From assembly GCA_021783175.1 (NCBI GenBank), contig JAJXUF010000041.1, positions 1 to 25,105 of the forward strand: 25,105 nt of DNA, written 5' to 3'. Shown one piece after another: positions 1 to 8,996 of this stretch (positions are counted from its first letter, which is position 1; every line of letters begins with the position of its first letter). Position numbers and translations under genes: made by a program. Under the pieces are notes generated by a model. That model saw nothing but the letters and a program-made list of their open reading frames with translations, was not told the DNA's origin and searched no databases. This DNA comes from Pseudomonadota bacterium. Lineage in GTDB: Bacteria; Pseudomonadota; Gammaproteobacteria; Acidiferrobacterales; UBA6901.

Positions 1-929
1 TGGGCGCCGGCTTCGTGCCCGACTTCACCGGACGCGAGAACGTCTATCTCAACGGCGCCATCCTCGGCATGTCGAAGCAGGAGATCGACAGGAAGTTCGA
101 CGAGATCGTCGACTTCGCCGAGATGGCCGAATTCATCGACACCCCGGTCAAGCGCTACAGCTCGGGCATGCAGGTCAAGCTCGCATTCGCGGTGGCGACC
201 AGCGTCGAATCCGAAATCCTGATCGTCGACGAGGTGCTGGCGGTGGGCGACCTGGCATTTCAGCGCAAGTGCTTCGACCGGATGGAGGAGATGATAAAGC
301 GGGATGGGAAAACCGTGTTGCTCGTCTCCCACAATATCCGCCAAGTGGAGCGCCTTTGCGGTCGCGTAATCCTGTTTAACAAGGGGGAGGTCATTGCTGA
401 TGGCCAACCAACGCCAGTGTGCAATCAGTTCTTCGAGGAAAGTGACAAGAAGATTCAGTCACAACTGCGTAGGAATCGCCCCAGTGGCATTGTTCATAGC
501 CAGACTGCTTCCATGGATCTGCTTGGGGTCTCGCTGCATGACAGCGAGTCAGCGCCAATTGAATTGGTTACACACGGCCAGGATCTGTTGGTGCGCCTTA
601 GATACCGCACCCGTCGCCCTATCGAACGCCTGACTTTTGGGCTAGGCGTCCACACGCCTGATCTGTTATATCTTGCGAACAAGGACACTGGCAGTACGTT
701 CCGGACCACGAGGATCACGGAAGAAATCTTCGAACTGGATTGCACAATAAAACAGTTTCCATTTTTGCCTGGAAATTACGCCCTTCGCGCCACCGTCGCG
801 CAAGGCGATGGAATAATTTTTTATGCTGAGAATCTTCATCCTTTTATTGTTACGGCCCAAGGCGGAAGCCGAGCAGACATGTCTGAAGAGGGTTTTGTGC
901 ACTTGGAAATTGGCTGGTCACTTGTTTAA
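1..929 (+). CDS. wzt: Wzt-type polysaccharide ABC transporter ATP-binding protein, 5' end missing
   Basis: This is the C-terminal part of the ATPase that powers export of a lipid-linked O-antigen or capsule across the inner membrane with a Wzm permease. The first full codon is at 3 and the reading frame enters from outside the window ([19 protein letters not shown]), so the Walker A region is upstream. Visible in order: the ABC signature YSSGM, Walker [13 protein letters not shown] and the H-loop LVSHN. After a short linker come about 140 residues of beta-rich sequence typical of the Wzt C-terminal carbohydrate-binding domain, ending [11 protein letters not shown]. In known Wzt proteins with this domain (for example E. 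coli O8/O9a) it recognises a modified non-reducing end of the glycan. The two methyltransferase genes that follow fit that role. Stop TAA at 927-929. GC drops in the C-terminal half, which suggests a mosaic gene. Confidence 0.93.
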   Translation, partial: GAGFVPDFTGRENVYLNGAILGMSKQEIDRKFDEIVDFAEMAEFIDTPVKRYSSGMQVKLAFAVATSVESEILIVDEVLAVGDLAFQRKCFDRMEEMIKRDGKTVLLVSHNIRQVERLCGRVILFNKGEVIADGQPTPVCNQFFEESDKKIQSQLRRNRPSGIVHSQTASMDLLGVSLHDSESAPIELVTHGQDLLVRLRYRTRRPIERLTFGLGVHTPDLLYLANKDTGSTFRTTRITEEIFELDCTIKQFPFLPGNYALRATVAQGDGIIFYAENLHPFIVTAQGGSRADMSEEGFVHLEIGWSLV

Positions 930-1038
930 TGATACGCCAACCATGTCTCCGTTTAACCGCATCAAAATTCAATAACACCACAAATAAGCACGTGTGACGG
1001 TTCTATTAAACAAAGTTATCGGAAGCCGAAAGATAGCA

Positions 1039-1833
1039 ATGAATGCTTGCAGAATATGCGGTGGGACCACTTCATTTCTTGGTGCCGACAAGATACTGGG
1101 GAAATATCGTGGTGAGTACGAATGTTGCGACGTATGTGGCTTTACATACGTACGCGACCCTCATTGGCTTGACGAGGCTTACAGTTCGGCAATCACGTCT
1201 AGTGACTTAGGTAGCGTTTCCCGCTGCGAGCAATACTCGGGATTGCTGAAATCCTTGATTCATGTTTACACAAGCCCGCATGAGAAGTTCGTAGACTATG
1301 GTGGAGGATACGGACTGCTGGTTCGGCGCATGCGCGATCTTGGCTACGACTATTATTGGCTAGACAGGCATTGCGACAACTTGTTTGCACGAGGATTTGA
1401 GGCCTCGCGCCCATCTGAGACCCATTACGCGATCTTAAGCGCTTTCGAGGTATTCGAACACTTACTAGACCCCGTTGGCGAGATGGAGCACATGATCGCC
1501 TATGCCGACATGATAGTTTTTAGTACCTTGTTTATTGCACGACCAGCCCCCGCACCCGGCACTTGGTGGTATTACGGGCCTGAGCATGGACAGCACATTT
1601 CCTTCTACACATGGGATGCCCTCAATAGATTGGCGCGACGTTTCAATCTTCACTTTGCCACCAATGGCACGGTTCATATGTTTTCAAAATTCAAAGCTAG
1701 CCGTCAGTTCTTTAAACTAGTTATGGACCCCCATATCAGCCGCACGATCAATGTCTTTCTTCGGCAGAAATCACTTTTACAGCTGGATGCCGAAAACACC
1801 AGACAATCTTTAATCAGGAGCCACTCCCTTTAA
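1039..1833 (+). CDS. SAM-dependent methyltransferase with N-terminal zinc-ribbon motif
   Basis: Class I SAM-dependent methyltransferase, probably acting on a sugar or on the glycan terminus. I chose the ATG at 1039; an in-frame GTG at 994 would add 15 residues with no visible homology features. From the ATG, paired CxxC motifs (C4-C7 and C30-C33) form a likely zinc-binding N-terminal module. Motif I is VDYGGGYG at about 85-92, followed by a WLDR segment where the SAM-binding acidic residue is expected. A later EVFEHL and GPEHGQHISFY resemble the Methyltransf_23/13 type of sugar-cluster methyltransferase. No strong Shine-Dalgarno is seen before either start. About 110 bp separates it from the transporter gene. 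Base composition is AT-richer than most of the window, suggesting separate acquisition. The substrate cannot be read from sequence. Confidence 0.8.
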   Translation: MNACRICGGTTSFLGADKILGKYRGEYECCDVCGFTYVRDPHWLDEAYSSAITSSDLGSVSRCEQYSGLLKSLIHVYTSPHEKFVDYGGGYGLLVRRMRDLGYDYYWLDRHCDNLFARGFEASRPSETHYAILSAFEVFEHLLDPVGEMEHMIAYADMIVFSTLFIARPAPAPGTWWYYGPEHGQHISFYTWDALNRLARRFNLHFATNGTVHMFSKFKASRQFFKLVMDPHISRTINVFLRQKSLLQLDAENTRQSLIRSHSL

Positions 1834-1881
1834 GCAGGTAATTGGCGATGATCCTATTTAGCTACATTAAGGAAAGATCAA

Positions 1882-2535
1882 ATGACGGAAACGAGTAAGG
1901 ACTCATTCTCAAAAATATATGATCGCCATACTTGGTTAGGACAATCGCTGAGCGGGCCCGGTTCCGACGCTGATAGGACGATTGAGTTTCGTTCACTACT
2001 AGAGCGTTTCTTGACGCACCAAAACATTCAGAGTGTCGTCGACTTGGGGTGTGGAGATTGGAGTTACAGCCGCATGATTAACTGGGGCAGAATTCAATAT
2101 ACTGGAATCGATGTGGTGGAGTCAGTGATAGAAAGGAATCAGATTCAATACGCGAAATCCAATATCTCTTTTCTTTGTGCGGATGCTGCGAACCAAAATA
2201 TCCCTATGGCCGGTCTTTTAATAGTAAAAGAGGTTTTACAGCACCTACCGAACAAGGATATTCTATCAATCTTAGCGAAAGCACGGTCTTATCCATTTGC
2301 GATCTTTATAAATGACATATCACATCACATACGGGGCAGTTGGAAGCAACTTTGGCGTTGGCGACCAATGTGCCCAACCAACACCGATATAGGGCCTGGC
2401 GGCTACAGACTCCTTGCACTTCGCGAACCACCGTTCTTACTCAATGCAACTCATATGTTGACTTATGAAAATAAATATAAGGCGCGCCGTTGGGAAAAAG
2501 AAGTTCTCCTCTGGACACGACCTAAAGATGCATAG
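1882..2535 (+). CDS. Class I SAM-dependent methyltransferase
   Basis: Protein of 217 residues with a classic SAM-binding core: motif I VVDLGCGDW at about 52-60, acidic strand 2 end TGIDVVE at about 74-80, and a motif like LLIVKEVLQHLPN further on. It is short, with nothing beyond a single Rossmann-type domain. The start ATG at 1882 follows a purine-rich AAGGAAAGATCAA, a plausible ribosome binding site. It lies 48 bp after the preceding methyltransferase in the same AT-rich stretch, and the two may be a pair for O-methylating the glycan terminus recognised by the Wzt C-domain. That role is inferred from neighbours. The target could equally be an internal sugar. Confidence 0.82.
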   Translation: MTETSKDSFSKIYDRHTWLGQSLSGPGSDADRTIEFRSLLERFLTHQNIQSVVDLGCGDWSYSRMINWGRIQYTGIDVVESVIERNQIQYAKSNISFLCADAANQNIPMAGLLIVKEVLQHLPNKDILSILAKARSYPFAIFINDISHHIRGSWKQLWRWRPMCPTNTDIGPGGYRLLALREPPFLLNATHMLTYENKYKARRWEKEVLLWTRPKDA

Positions 2536-2646
2536 AATTATGTTCAAGTATCGCAAACTGCATGGCTCTGTTCTTGATCTGCTATCTGATCATCCACGCC
2601 AATCACAAAGAAAATACTTTTTCACTACCTTAACGAAAACACTTTG

Positions 2647-3891
2647 ATGTCTTCAAATGAGACACCACTGCGTATTTTATTCATCTCACACGATGGAGGG
2701 ATGGCGGGCGCTCAGACCGTTCTGGGTACATTGCTGAAGGGACTGAATCGCACGCGTTTCTCTCCGCACCTAGTCGTTCCAGACGAGGGCCCATTGGCGG
2801 AGCTTGCCGCCGGGTGCGGAGTACCTGTAACGCGGCGGGAGCTTATCCACTGGATACCATGTGTCTCCAACATGCGGGAAAGCCGACGTTGGCGCCAAGC
2901 ATACCGGGTGCTCACTTCTCTGAGAACGCGAGCCTGGGCAGTTGCCCAACTGATCGAGCGATATGAGATTGATCTCGTCTATACAAATACGGTGACCTGC
3001 GTAGAGGGCGCCATTGCAGCACGAATGACAAACCGCCCCCATATCTGGCACATCCATGAACCGATCGCTGGTAACAGCGAGCTGTTACAACTGCTGCCGG
3101 AGTGGGCGTATGTTCGCTCAATACATCGTCTTTCCTCGCAAGTCATATTCCCCTCTGAAGCACTGGCTCGCGATTACCCCATGCTAAGCGACATAGGCTC
3201 CGTCGTGCACAACGGCTTGACATTACCCCCTCCGCGAGATCGCGATGTGTGCCGCGCGGAAGTGGCAGGCCAGCTAGGTATTGATGCTTCTAAAAACTGG
3301 GTTGCCGTTGTCGGCGCACTGCAACCACGAAAAGACCATCGTACATTTTTGGCTGCGGCTGCGGTCGTGATGAAACAAAACACAAATGTTCATTTCGTTA
3401 TCGTTGGGTCGGGTGCCGAGTATTACAAGCAATCGTTGCATGCCCAGATCGAAGCAATGGGACTCACTCATCACGTAACACTGACGGGCCGGTGGGAAGG
3501 CCCGATTGCCACGATACTGAACGCGATCGACATCCTTGCAATAACTTCGGAGCAGGAATCGTTCGGCTTGACGGCCATAGAAGCCATGGCGGTCGAAACA
3601 CCCGTCGTTGCCACGCGATGCGGTGGCCCCGAGGAAATAATCGACAACGGAAAGAACGGGATACTTGTTGATGTCAATGACGGCGAATCGATGGCCCGAG
3701 CAATTCTCAACTTGCTCAACAATACGTCGATGCGAACAATGCTCGGACAAGCGGGTCACGACAAGGTTCATCTTTGCTTCTCGGAGGACAAATTTGTTCG
3801 CGCCATCGAAGTAATCATGGCTAACGTTGTGGCGCAGAGCGCCGGGCCTTCGGGGCAGATACTGGTCACGTCTCCAAGATCGGAACGATAA
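2647..3891 (+). CDS. GT4-family glycosyltransferase
   Basis: Retaining GT-B glycosyltransferase of family 4, transferring a sugar from a nucleotide-sugar donor at the cytoplasmic face of the membrane. The N-terminal Rossmann half begins [18 protein letters not shown], the usual glycine-rich acceptor-domain loop. The C-terminal donor half has [14 protein letters not shown] and the E-x7-E signature in [15 protein letters not shown], followed by [13 protein letters not shown]. The length, about 414 residues, is normal. ATG at 2647 is chosen over the TTG one codon earlier. The stop TAA at 3889-3891 overlaps the ATG of the next reading frame (TAATG). Donor and acceptor are unknown. Confidence 0.92.
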   Translation: MSSNETPLRILFISHDGGMAGAQTVLGTLLKGLNRTRFSPHLVVPDEGPLAELAAGCGVPVTRRELIHWIPCVSNMRESRRWRQAYRVLTSLRTRAWAVAQLIERYEIDLVYTNTVTCVEGAIAARMTNRPHIWHIHEPIAGNSELLQLLPEWAYVRSIHRLSSQVIFPSEALARDYPMLSDIGSVVHNGLTLPPPRDRDVCRAEVAGQLGIDASKNWVAVVGALQPRKDHRTFLAAAAVVMKQNTNVHFVIVGSGAEYYKQSLHAQIEAMGLTHHVTLTGRWEGPIATILNAIDILAITSEQESFGLTAIEAMAVETPVVATRCGGPEEIIDNGKNGILVDVNDGESMARAILNLLNNTSMRTMLGQAGHDKVHLCFSEDKFVRAIEVIMANVVAQSAGPSGQILVTSPRSER

Positions 3892-4154
3892 TGAGCCACC
3901 ACGTACATGCTATTGCCTTCTACCCCCCCCAGTTCCATCCCGTAACCGAAAACGATGAATGGTGGGGCAAGGGGTTTACCGAATGGCGCAACGTCGCCAA
4001 AGCCAAACCCCTGTTTCCTGGGCATTACCAGCCGCACCAGCCTGCCGATCTGGGTTTCTACGATCTGCGCCTGCCCGAAGTGCGCGAAGCGCAAGCAGAA
4101 CTGGCGCGCCAGCTGACATTCATGGCTTCTGATATCAGATCAGTCTTTCATTGA
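3891..4154 (+). pseudogene. Truncated 5' copy of a WbsX-like gene
   Basis: Open frame of 87 codons whose first 75 or so residues are almost identical to the N-terminus of the full WbsX-like protein encoded at 7752-8996 (shared [24 protein letters not shown] and on to AELARQ). The similarity stops abruptly after codon AELARQ at about 4113. Twelve unrelated residues follow before a TGA. The full family protein is above 350 residues and carries its conserved aromatic and acidic motifs further along, so this fragment cannot fold as the enzyme. It starts in a TAATG overlap with the preceding glycosyltransferase, which suggests it is the original 5' end of a wbsX gene at this position, broken by insertion or rearrangement. 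Confidence 0.85.
3903..4113 (+). repeat. Direct repeat copy A (wbsX 5' segment)
   Basis: This segment matches 7767-7977 at a constant offset of 3864 bp. Positions 3946-4093 (148 bp) are identical to 7810-7957. Mismatches are confined to the two edges: several before 3926, one at 3945, and three between 4094 and 4110. After 4113 the sequences are unrelated. The repeat bounds the QueC-like, pyruvyl transferase and GT2 genes. Confidence 0.93.
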
Positions 4155-5494
4155 AGACTGGGGAGCGGAAAGCCCGACTTGTCATTTTGCCTGGGCTACC
4201 GATCTACAAACCATTCAAATTGGAACTGAGGCAAGGCGTGGAAAATTTTTTCATCGGGGCACCCGATCTGACCCATGAGGGAGGACATGTCGTCCTCTCT
4301 GCCCCGGTCCGCGTTGAGGGAACCGAAACGAGATTGTGGTTTCGCGTCCCGGAGAGTGTTAATCCCACCCTCTCTGCCGATCCCTTTCTCGCCGCCTGCC
4401 TCATACCCGCAATGGCTTTGGGCAAATCCATAGAAATCGAGGGCCCCGTTTCGGCAAGCCTTCTGTGCGCCGCAGCCCCCATCCAGAACATCTTTCACAG
4501 CTGGTTTCCACAGTTGTCGCCGATTCCTGTGCTTGCCGCCCCCTTATCCCGGTCACGCGAGCGCCGCGGGAGCATCGGCTGTTTTTTTTCTGGCGGCGTG
4601 GATTCCCTTCACACCTTTCTGAAGCATGAGCAAGAGGTAAGCACCCTCGTGTACGTGCACGGATTTGATGTAAGGCTCGATGATCACCTGTTGCGGAAGA
4701 AAGTGGCCGATGCCCTTCATGCATTTTCCGAGCAGACCGGAAAAACCGTTGTTGAAGTGGAAACCAATTTGCGCGACTTCACGGATCAGCATGGCGCCTG
4801 GGGAGAAAAAATCCATGGGGCCGCACTGGCCAGCGTTGGATTACTGCTCGACAGTATTCTGGAACGCATATACATCCCTTCAAGTTATTCCTACTCCGAG
4901 CTCTTTCCCTGGGCTTCCCATCCGCTGGTCGACCCCCTCTGGAGCACCGGAACCATCCAGATTGTTCACGACGGATGCGAAGCCAGCCGTTTTGAGAAGG
5001 TCGCGACTCTCGCAGGTGATGACAGGGCACTCTCCACTCTCAGGGTTTGCTGGGAGAATCGTAATGGTGCATACAATTGCGGCGAATGCGAGAAATGCCT
5101 TCGCACCATGACGGCGCTCGAAATCCTGGGCGCATTAGAGAAGTGTTCAACGTTCTCCGCCCCACTCAGTCTGGAAACCGTTCGTCAGTTCGAACTGACA
5201 GGCCACGCAGCTCATTTTTTTTGGAATGACAATTACCAGGCGGCTGTCAAACATAAGCGAGTCGACATCGCTTCCGCATTGAAGACTGCCATTGACCAAT
5301 ATAGTGCGTCCAAGATAATCGACTCCCTGTCGGATCAATTCTCAAATATCGTCGCCACGTCCCGTTGGAATGCGTTCACACTGAAACATAGAGAACTTAT
5401 TTTCCTCTCTCTCCTGAAGGGAAACCGACGCTGGATGACCTGGGAAACCATCAAGGAGAATGTAAAGCATGTCTTGGGCTGGCCCCATGAATAA
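4151..5494 (+). CDS. QueC-like PP-loop ATP pyrophosphatase-family protein in a glycan locus
   Basis: About 447 residues with a PP-loop: [14 protein letters not shown] (SGGxDS at about 147-152), the adenylate-forming motif of the N-type ATP pyrophosphatases. Further on is C-x9-C-G-E-C-x2-C (C300, C310, C313, C316), matching the zinc site of QueC/ExsB, the enzyme that converts a carboxylate to a nitrile through an amide in 7-deazaguanine synthesis. Unlike QueC (about 230 residues), it has about 140 extra N-terminal residues (with LWFRVPES and [16 protein letters not shown]) and about 125 C-terminal ones. It sits among glycan genes with no other queuosine gene, so it may adenylate a sugar carboxylate (uronic acid or pyruvate ketal) for amidation; that is inference. 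The start is uncertain: TTG at 4151, overlapping the preceding TGA, with no clear ribosome binding site. A run of eight T (4582-4589) sits just before the PP-loop codons. Confidence 0.82.
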   Translation: MKTGERKARLVILPGLPIYKPFKLELRQGVENFFIGAPDLTHEGGHVVLSAPVRVEGTETRLWFRVPESVNPTLSADPFLAACLIPAMALGKSIEIEGPVSASLLCAAAPIQNIFHSWFPQLSPIPVLAAPLSRSRERRGSIGCFFSGGVDSLHTFLKHEQEVSTLVYVHGFDVRLDDHLLRKKVADALHAFSEQTGKTVVEVETNLRDFTDQHGAWGEKIHGAALASVGLLLDSILERIYIPSSYSYSELFPWASHPLVDPLWSTGTIQIVHDGCEASRFEKVATLAGDDRALSTLRVCWENRNGAYNCGECEKCLRTMTALEILGALEKCSTFSAPLSLETVRQFELTGHAAHFFWNDNYQAAVKHKRVDIASALKTAIDQYSASKIIDSLSDQFSNIVATSRWNAFTLKHRELIFLSLLKGNRRWMTWETIKENVKHVLGWPHE

Positions 5495-5506
5495 CGGAAA
5501 TCCGGG

Positions 5507-6814
5507 ATGAATTCCGGACAAAGCAAAGAGATACTCGTTCTTGGTGGGGTAACGCACAATAACCGCGGGGACCTTGCCATGATGGAGGGCCTGTTCGCTC
5601 ATTTACGCCAGATATCCCCAGACGTCGATCCCATTCTGTATTCATGGAACCCTGAGGTATCGCGGCGCATATTCAAGGTCGAGTGCAGGCCTTCCCCTGA
5701 TCCTCATATTTCCAATCAGTTTGCCAAACGATCGAGCCGCCTGCTCGCCATTTTTCACATCGGTTGGTTCCTGCTTCGTTTCGCCCTGTTCCATTTTGTT
5801 TCCTACCGCGCGGCACGGGTTTGCACCAACTCAAACCTTCTAGCGTTTTTTGCGCAGTTGTCGCGCTCGAGTGCAGTGGTAATTCATGGCAGCGGGTCAT
5901 TCAACAGCTATTGGTGGTATGACTGGGTCTACCCGAAAACTGCCTGTGCCATTGCCGCAAGGATTTCAGGAAAACCCGTCTTGCTGACCAGCCAAGGCGT
6001 AGGTCCTTTCAAGAATATCTTCGATAAATTTGTTGCGGCCGCATTCTTTCGGACGGCCACTTTTCTTGGCGTACGCGATGGGTCCGAATCGGCCGACGTC
6101 ATGCGGAAACTTGGGGCGCGATCTGACCACATTTGGCAGACCGGTGATGATGCGTTGCCGTTGCCAGAATTGAGCAGTGGTGAAGCAACCGCATTGCTGG
6201 CCGCAGAGGGGCTCAACAGCGCTGAGATGATGATTGGCGTAAATATGCGCGATGCATCAGCCTACGCTTCGTCCTTCTCAGAGACAGGCCTGGATAAAAT
6301 AGCAATCTCACTCACCGCAATAGCTGAACGATACCGGGCTCGTTTGGTATTCATTCCAATAAGCTACGATTCATTCGATGATGACCGAAAAAGCGCGGAG
6401 AAAATCGCATCCATGATCGGCACCCATGTGCCCATCACGATAGTTAGAAATGAAAGATCCGCTGCGGAATTGCGAGAATTGATCAGTCATTTTCAAATAT
6501 GCGTTGGCACCTCCTACCACTTTTTGCTTTTTGCGCTAAACGCAAACGTTCCTTCGATCGGATTGTTTCGTAACGATTATTACCGTCAAAAGCAAACAGG
6601 ATTGCTCGGCCTTTTCGGCCAGGCTGAGCAGTGTGTCGATGCCACGGAAATAAGCGTAGCTGAACTAACGGAGAGGATAGATCGGCTGATGGCTGAGCGC
6701 GCCAGCCTGTCTCCTGCAATCAAAAAGGTTAATTCGGCGTTAGCCGAAAAGGCCAGGAATGCGCATGCACGGTTCGCACAGATAATTAACGCCAAACTCG
6801 CGAATCCAATATGA
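5507..6814 (+). CDS. Polysaccharide pyruvyl transferase family protein
   Basis: Member of the polysaccharide pyruvyl transferase family (CsaB/ExoV/WcaK type), which forms pyruvate ketals on sugars from phosphoenolpyruvate. The N-terminus EILVLGGVTHNNRGDLAMM carries the family's N-x-RGD-x-A pattern. The middle has VVIHGSGSF, KPVLLTSQGVGPF and FLGVRDGSES, all typical of the GT-B-like fold of this family, and the C-terminal half has CVGTSYHFLLFALN, the conserved serine/histidine region. Length 435 residues is normal. It starts 12 bp after the QueC-like gene and ends in an ATGA overlap with the next GT2, so the three are likely co-translated. It adds negative charge and carboxylates to the glycan, which is relevant to a possible substrate of the PP-loop neighbour. 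Confidence 0.88.
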   Translation: MNSGQSKEILVLGGVTHNNRGDLAMMEGLFAHLRQISPDVDPILYSWNPEVSRRIFKVECRPSPDPHISNQFAKRSSRLLAIFHIGWFLLRFALFHFVSYRAARVCTNSNLLAFFAQLSRSSAVVIHGSGSFNSYWWYDWVYPKTACAIAARISGKPVLLTSQGVGPFKNIFDKFVAAAFFRTATFLGVRDGSESADVMRKLGARSDHIWQTGDDALPLPELSSGEATALLAAEGLNSAEMMIGVNMRDASAYASSFSETGLDKIAISLTAIAERYRARLVFIPISYDSFDDDRKSAEKIASMIGTHVPITIVRNERSAAELRELISHFQICVGTSYHFLLFALNANVPSIGLFRNDYYRQKQTGLLGLFGQAEQCVDATEISVAELTERIDRLMAERASLSPAIKKVNSALAEKARNAHARFAQIINAKLANPI

Positions 6815-7737
6815 CCAAGGTCTCCATAGTCATCCCCTGCTATAACCAGGCGCGTTTCTTGCCAGATGCGTTGGATAGCGTTCTGGCACAGACCTTGACT
6901 GACTGGGAATGCATCGTCGTGGATGACGGTTCGCCGGACGACACACGCGATGTGGCGGCGCGTTATTGCAAGCGGGATCAAAGAATACGGCTTGTGTCGC
7001 ATGAAAACCGCGGCCTTGCTGGCGCGCGCAATAGCGGCATCGATGCAGCGCGTGGTCGCTACATCCAGTTCCTCGACGCAGACGACCTGATCGAACCGGA
7101 AAAGTTGGCCTTGCAGGTGGCTGCGCTCGCCGAATCGAAATCGCTTAGCGTTTCATATACCGATTACCGCTACTGCCCGGAAGACGACGTCACGAAAACC
7201 ACGACACGTGACAGTTTTGCGCCACCTCAAATGTTGCGGGAGCGCCATTTGTATGACATCGCCGAACGTTGGGAATCCGAATTCAGCATCCCTTGTCATT
7301 GCTTCCTGTTTGACGCGTGCTTCTTCCGCGACCACCACATCCGGTTTGATGAGACCTTGCCCAACCATGAGGATTGGGACTGCTGGATGCAGATTTTTGC
7401 AACTGACCCCGCGGTGCATCACGTCGTTGGCCCACTCGCCATTTACCGGCTGCACGGCTCATCCATGTGTGTGGAAAAGACAAAGATGTGGAACGGCTTC
7501 AGCAAGGCGATCCGTAAGCAGAAAAGGATTTTCAGGCATGACCCCACGATGACGAAGATCCTGCAACGCAAGTTTGAGGAGCGGCGGCAGGCATACCAGA
7601 TACCGACACGCCTGGACCGGCTGTGCGGCATCAAGAAACGGGCTGTTGCCCGCCTGCGACGCATCACGCCCTGGCAGGTTCGGCGCCTGCTACACAGGAT
7701 TGGTGAGGCATTGCCTGCCCGGCATCGAAACCCCTGA
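6811..7737 (+). CDS. GT2-family glycosyltransferase
   Basis: Inverting GT-A glycosyltransferase, 308 residues. The first strand and nucleotide-binding region is VSIVIPCYNQARFLPDALDSVL, followed by WECIVVDDGSPDDT and the metal-binding DxD-type motif FLDADDLIEPEK. A downstream NHEDWDCWMQI is the usual catalytic-base ED/EDWD region. The C-terminal 60 residues are arginine-rich and probably contact membrane lipid. It overlaps the pyruvyl transferase by ATGA and ends 14 bp before the chosen start of the WbsX-like gene. Donor and acceptor are unknown. Confidence 0.92.
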   Translation: MTKVSIVIPCYNQARFLPDALDSVLAQTLTDWECIVVDDGSPDDTRDVAARYCKRDQRIRLVSHENRGLAGARNSGIDAARGRYIQFLDADDLIEPEKLALQVAALAESKSLSVSYTDYRYCPEDDVTKTTTRDSFAPPQMLRERHLYDIAERWESEFSIPCHCFLFDACFFRDHHIRFDETLPNHEDWDCWMQIFATDPAVHHVVGPLAIYRLHGSSMCVEKTKMWNGFSKAIRKQKRIFRHDPTMTKILQRKFEERRQAYQIPTRLDRLCGIKKRAVARLRRITPWQVRRLLHRIGEALPARHRNP

Positions 7738-7751
7738 ACGTGGATACCCAT

Positions 7752-8996
7752 ATGCCGCCTGACAAAGTACGCGCGATCGCCTTCTACCTCCCCCAGTTCC
7801 ATCCCGTAGCCGAAAACGATGAATGGTGGGGCAAGGGGTTTACCGAATGGCGCAACGTCGCCAAAGCCAAACCCCTGTTTCCTGGGCATTACCAGCCGCA
7901 CCAGCCTGCCGATCTGGGTTTCTACGATCTGCGCCTGCCCGAAGTGCGCGAAGCGCAGGCCGAACTGGCGCGTCAGCACGGGATACACGGTTTCTGCTAC
8001 TACCACTACTGGTTCAATGGCCGCCGCATCCTGGAGCGGCCTTTCAATGACGTGCTGGAAAGCGGCAAGCCCGATCTGCCTTTTTGCCTGTGCTGGGCCA
8101 ACGAGAACTGGACCCGGGTGTGGGACGGCGGCGAGCGAAATGTGCTGCTGGAACAGAAATACAGCCACGAGGACGATCTGTCGCACATCCGCAGCCTGGT
8201 CCCTGCATTCAAGGATCCGCGCTACATCCGCATCAACGGCAAGCCGCTGTTCCTGGTCTACCGCACGGAGCTCTTGCCCGACCCTGCCAAAACTGCCGCA
8301 CTCTGGCAGGAGGAGGCCATAAAGGCCGGCTTGCCCGGGCTCTATCTTGCGCGTGTTGAAAATTTCGTTAAGGACGTCGACCCGAACAGCATCGGATTCG
8401 ACGCGGCGGTCGAGTTTGCCCCCGACGCATCCAAGGGCGGGAAGATCCTGTTTCGCGGACGCATCGCCACCCTGCTGGGAAAGCTCAACCTGTTGCCCGC
8501 AGTTTTTCGGGACAACAGGGTATATTCCTACCCGGCCACCGTGCAGGGAATGCTATCGAAGCCCGAGCCGAGCTACCGCTGGTTTCGCTGTGTCTCGCCG
8601 ATGTGGGACAACAGTGCGCGGCGCAGCGTCAATGCCAATATATTCATTGGCTCTACGCCGGCCCTTTTCAAGCAATGGCTCGGCAAGATCGTCAGCCGAA
8701 CCCGGCAGCGCCTTGAAGGCGATGAGCGGATTGTGTTCATCAATGCATGGAATGAATGGGCCGAGGGCTGCCATCTTGAACCTGACCAGAAGTGGGGGCA
8801 CGCCTATCTGGAAGCGACGCGTGATGCGCTGACGGCGGCGCCTGACACGGCCGCGCCCCCCCCCGCTGCGGCCGCCTCCCGCGAGCCAAACAAGCTCAGG
8901 CAGATTTACTGGCGCGCATCGCGCTCGATGTCGAGCGCGCGCACAGTTCTTGCCTCCGTGCTGTGGCATCTGAAGCAGCGGCTTCCGCCACAATGA
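7752..8996 (+). CDS. WbsX-like protein (GH99-like / glycosyltransferase WbsX family)
   Basis: Full-length WbsX-family protein, about 414 residues, of the (beta/alpha)8 type related to GH99. Family members are common in O-antigen clusters and are annotated as glycosyltransferases, though activity is rarely proven. Visible motifs: AIAFYLPQFHPVAENDEWWG, HGFCYYHYWFNGRRIL, CLCWANENWTRVWDGG and INAWNEWAEGCHLEPD. The last two hold the conserved acidic residues. I chose ATG at 7752; GTG at 7740 is also in frame. A proline/alanine-rich linker with nine consecutive C (8856-8864) precedes a basic C-terminal tail. The first 75 or so residues are duplicated at 3891-4113. Its stop overlaps an ATG at 8993 (ATGA) that leads only into a short broken frame. 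Confidence 0.9.
   Translation: MPPDKVRAIAFYLPQFHPVAENDEWWGKGFTEWRNVAKAKPLFPGHYQPHQPADLGFYDLRLPEVREAQAELARQHGIHGFCYYHYWFNGRRILERPFNDVLESGKPDLPFCLCWANENWTRVWDGGERNVLLEQKYSHEDDLSHIRSLVPAFKDPRYIRINGKPLFLVYRTELLPDPAKTAALWQEEAIKAGLPGLYLARVENFVKDVDPNSIGFDAAVEFAPDASKGGKILFRGRIATLLGKLNLLPAVFRDNRVYSYPATVQGMLSKPEPSYRWFRCVSPMWDNSARRSVNANIFIGSTPALFKQWLGKIVSRTRQRLEGDERIVFINAWNEWAEGCHLEPDQKWGHAYLEATRDALTAAPDTAAPPPAAAASREPNKLRQIYWRASRSMSSARTVLASVLWHLKQRLPPQ
7767..7977 (+). repeat. Direct repeat copy B (wbsX 5' segment, inside intact gene)
   Basis: Second copy of the repeat at 3903-4113, here continuing in frame into the intact WbsX-like gene. The central 148 bp (7810-7957) are identical to copy A, while both edges differ slightly. 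Recombination between the copies would delete exactly 3864 bp and leave a single intact wbsX gene directly behind the GT4 gene. Confidence 0.93.

Noticed and set aside
994..1038. GTG start giving 15 extra residues to the first methyltransferase
   Set aside because: The zinc-ribbon motif begins right after the ATG at 1039, as in relatives, and the extra residues carry no feature.
2528..2647. A 39-codon frame beginning at an ATG just before the methyltransferase stop and ending in a TGA that overlaps the GT4 start
   Set aside because: The overlap arrangement is suggestive, but the translation (basic, ending TTLTKTL) has no recognisable features and there is no convincing ribosome binding site. 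It may be a remnant and is not supported as a gene.
4151..5494. Calling the PP-loop protein queC (7-cyano-7-deazaguanine synthase)
   Set aside because: It is about twice the normal length with large extra N- and C-terminal regions, and no queuosine pathway gene is nearby.
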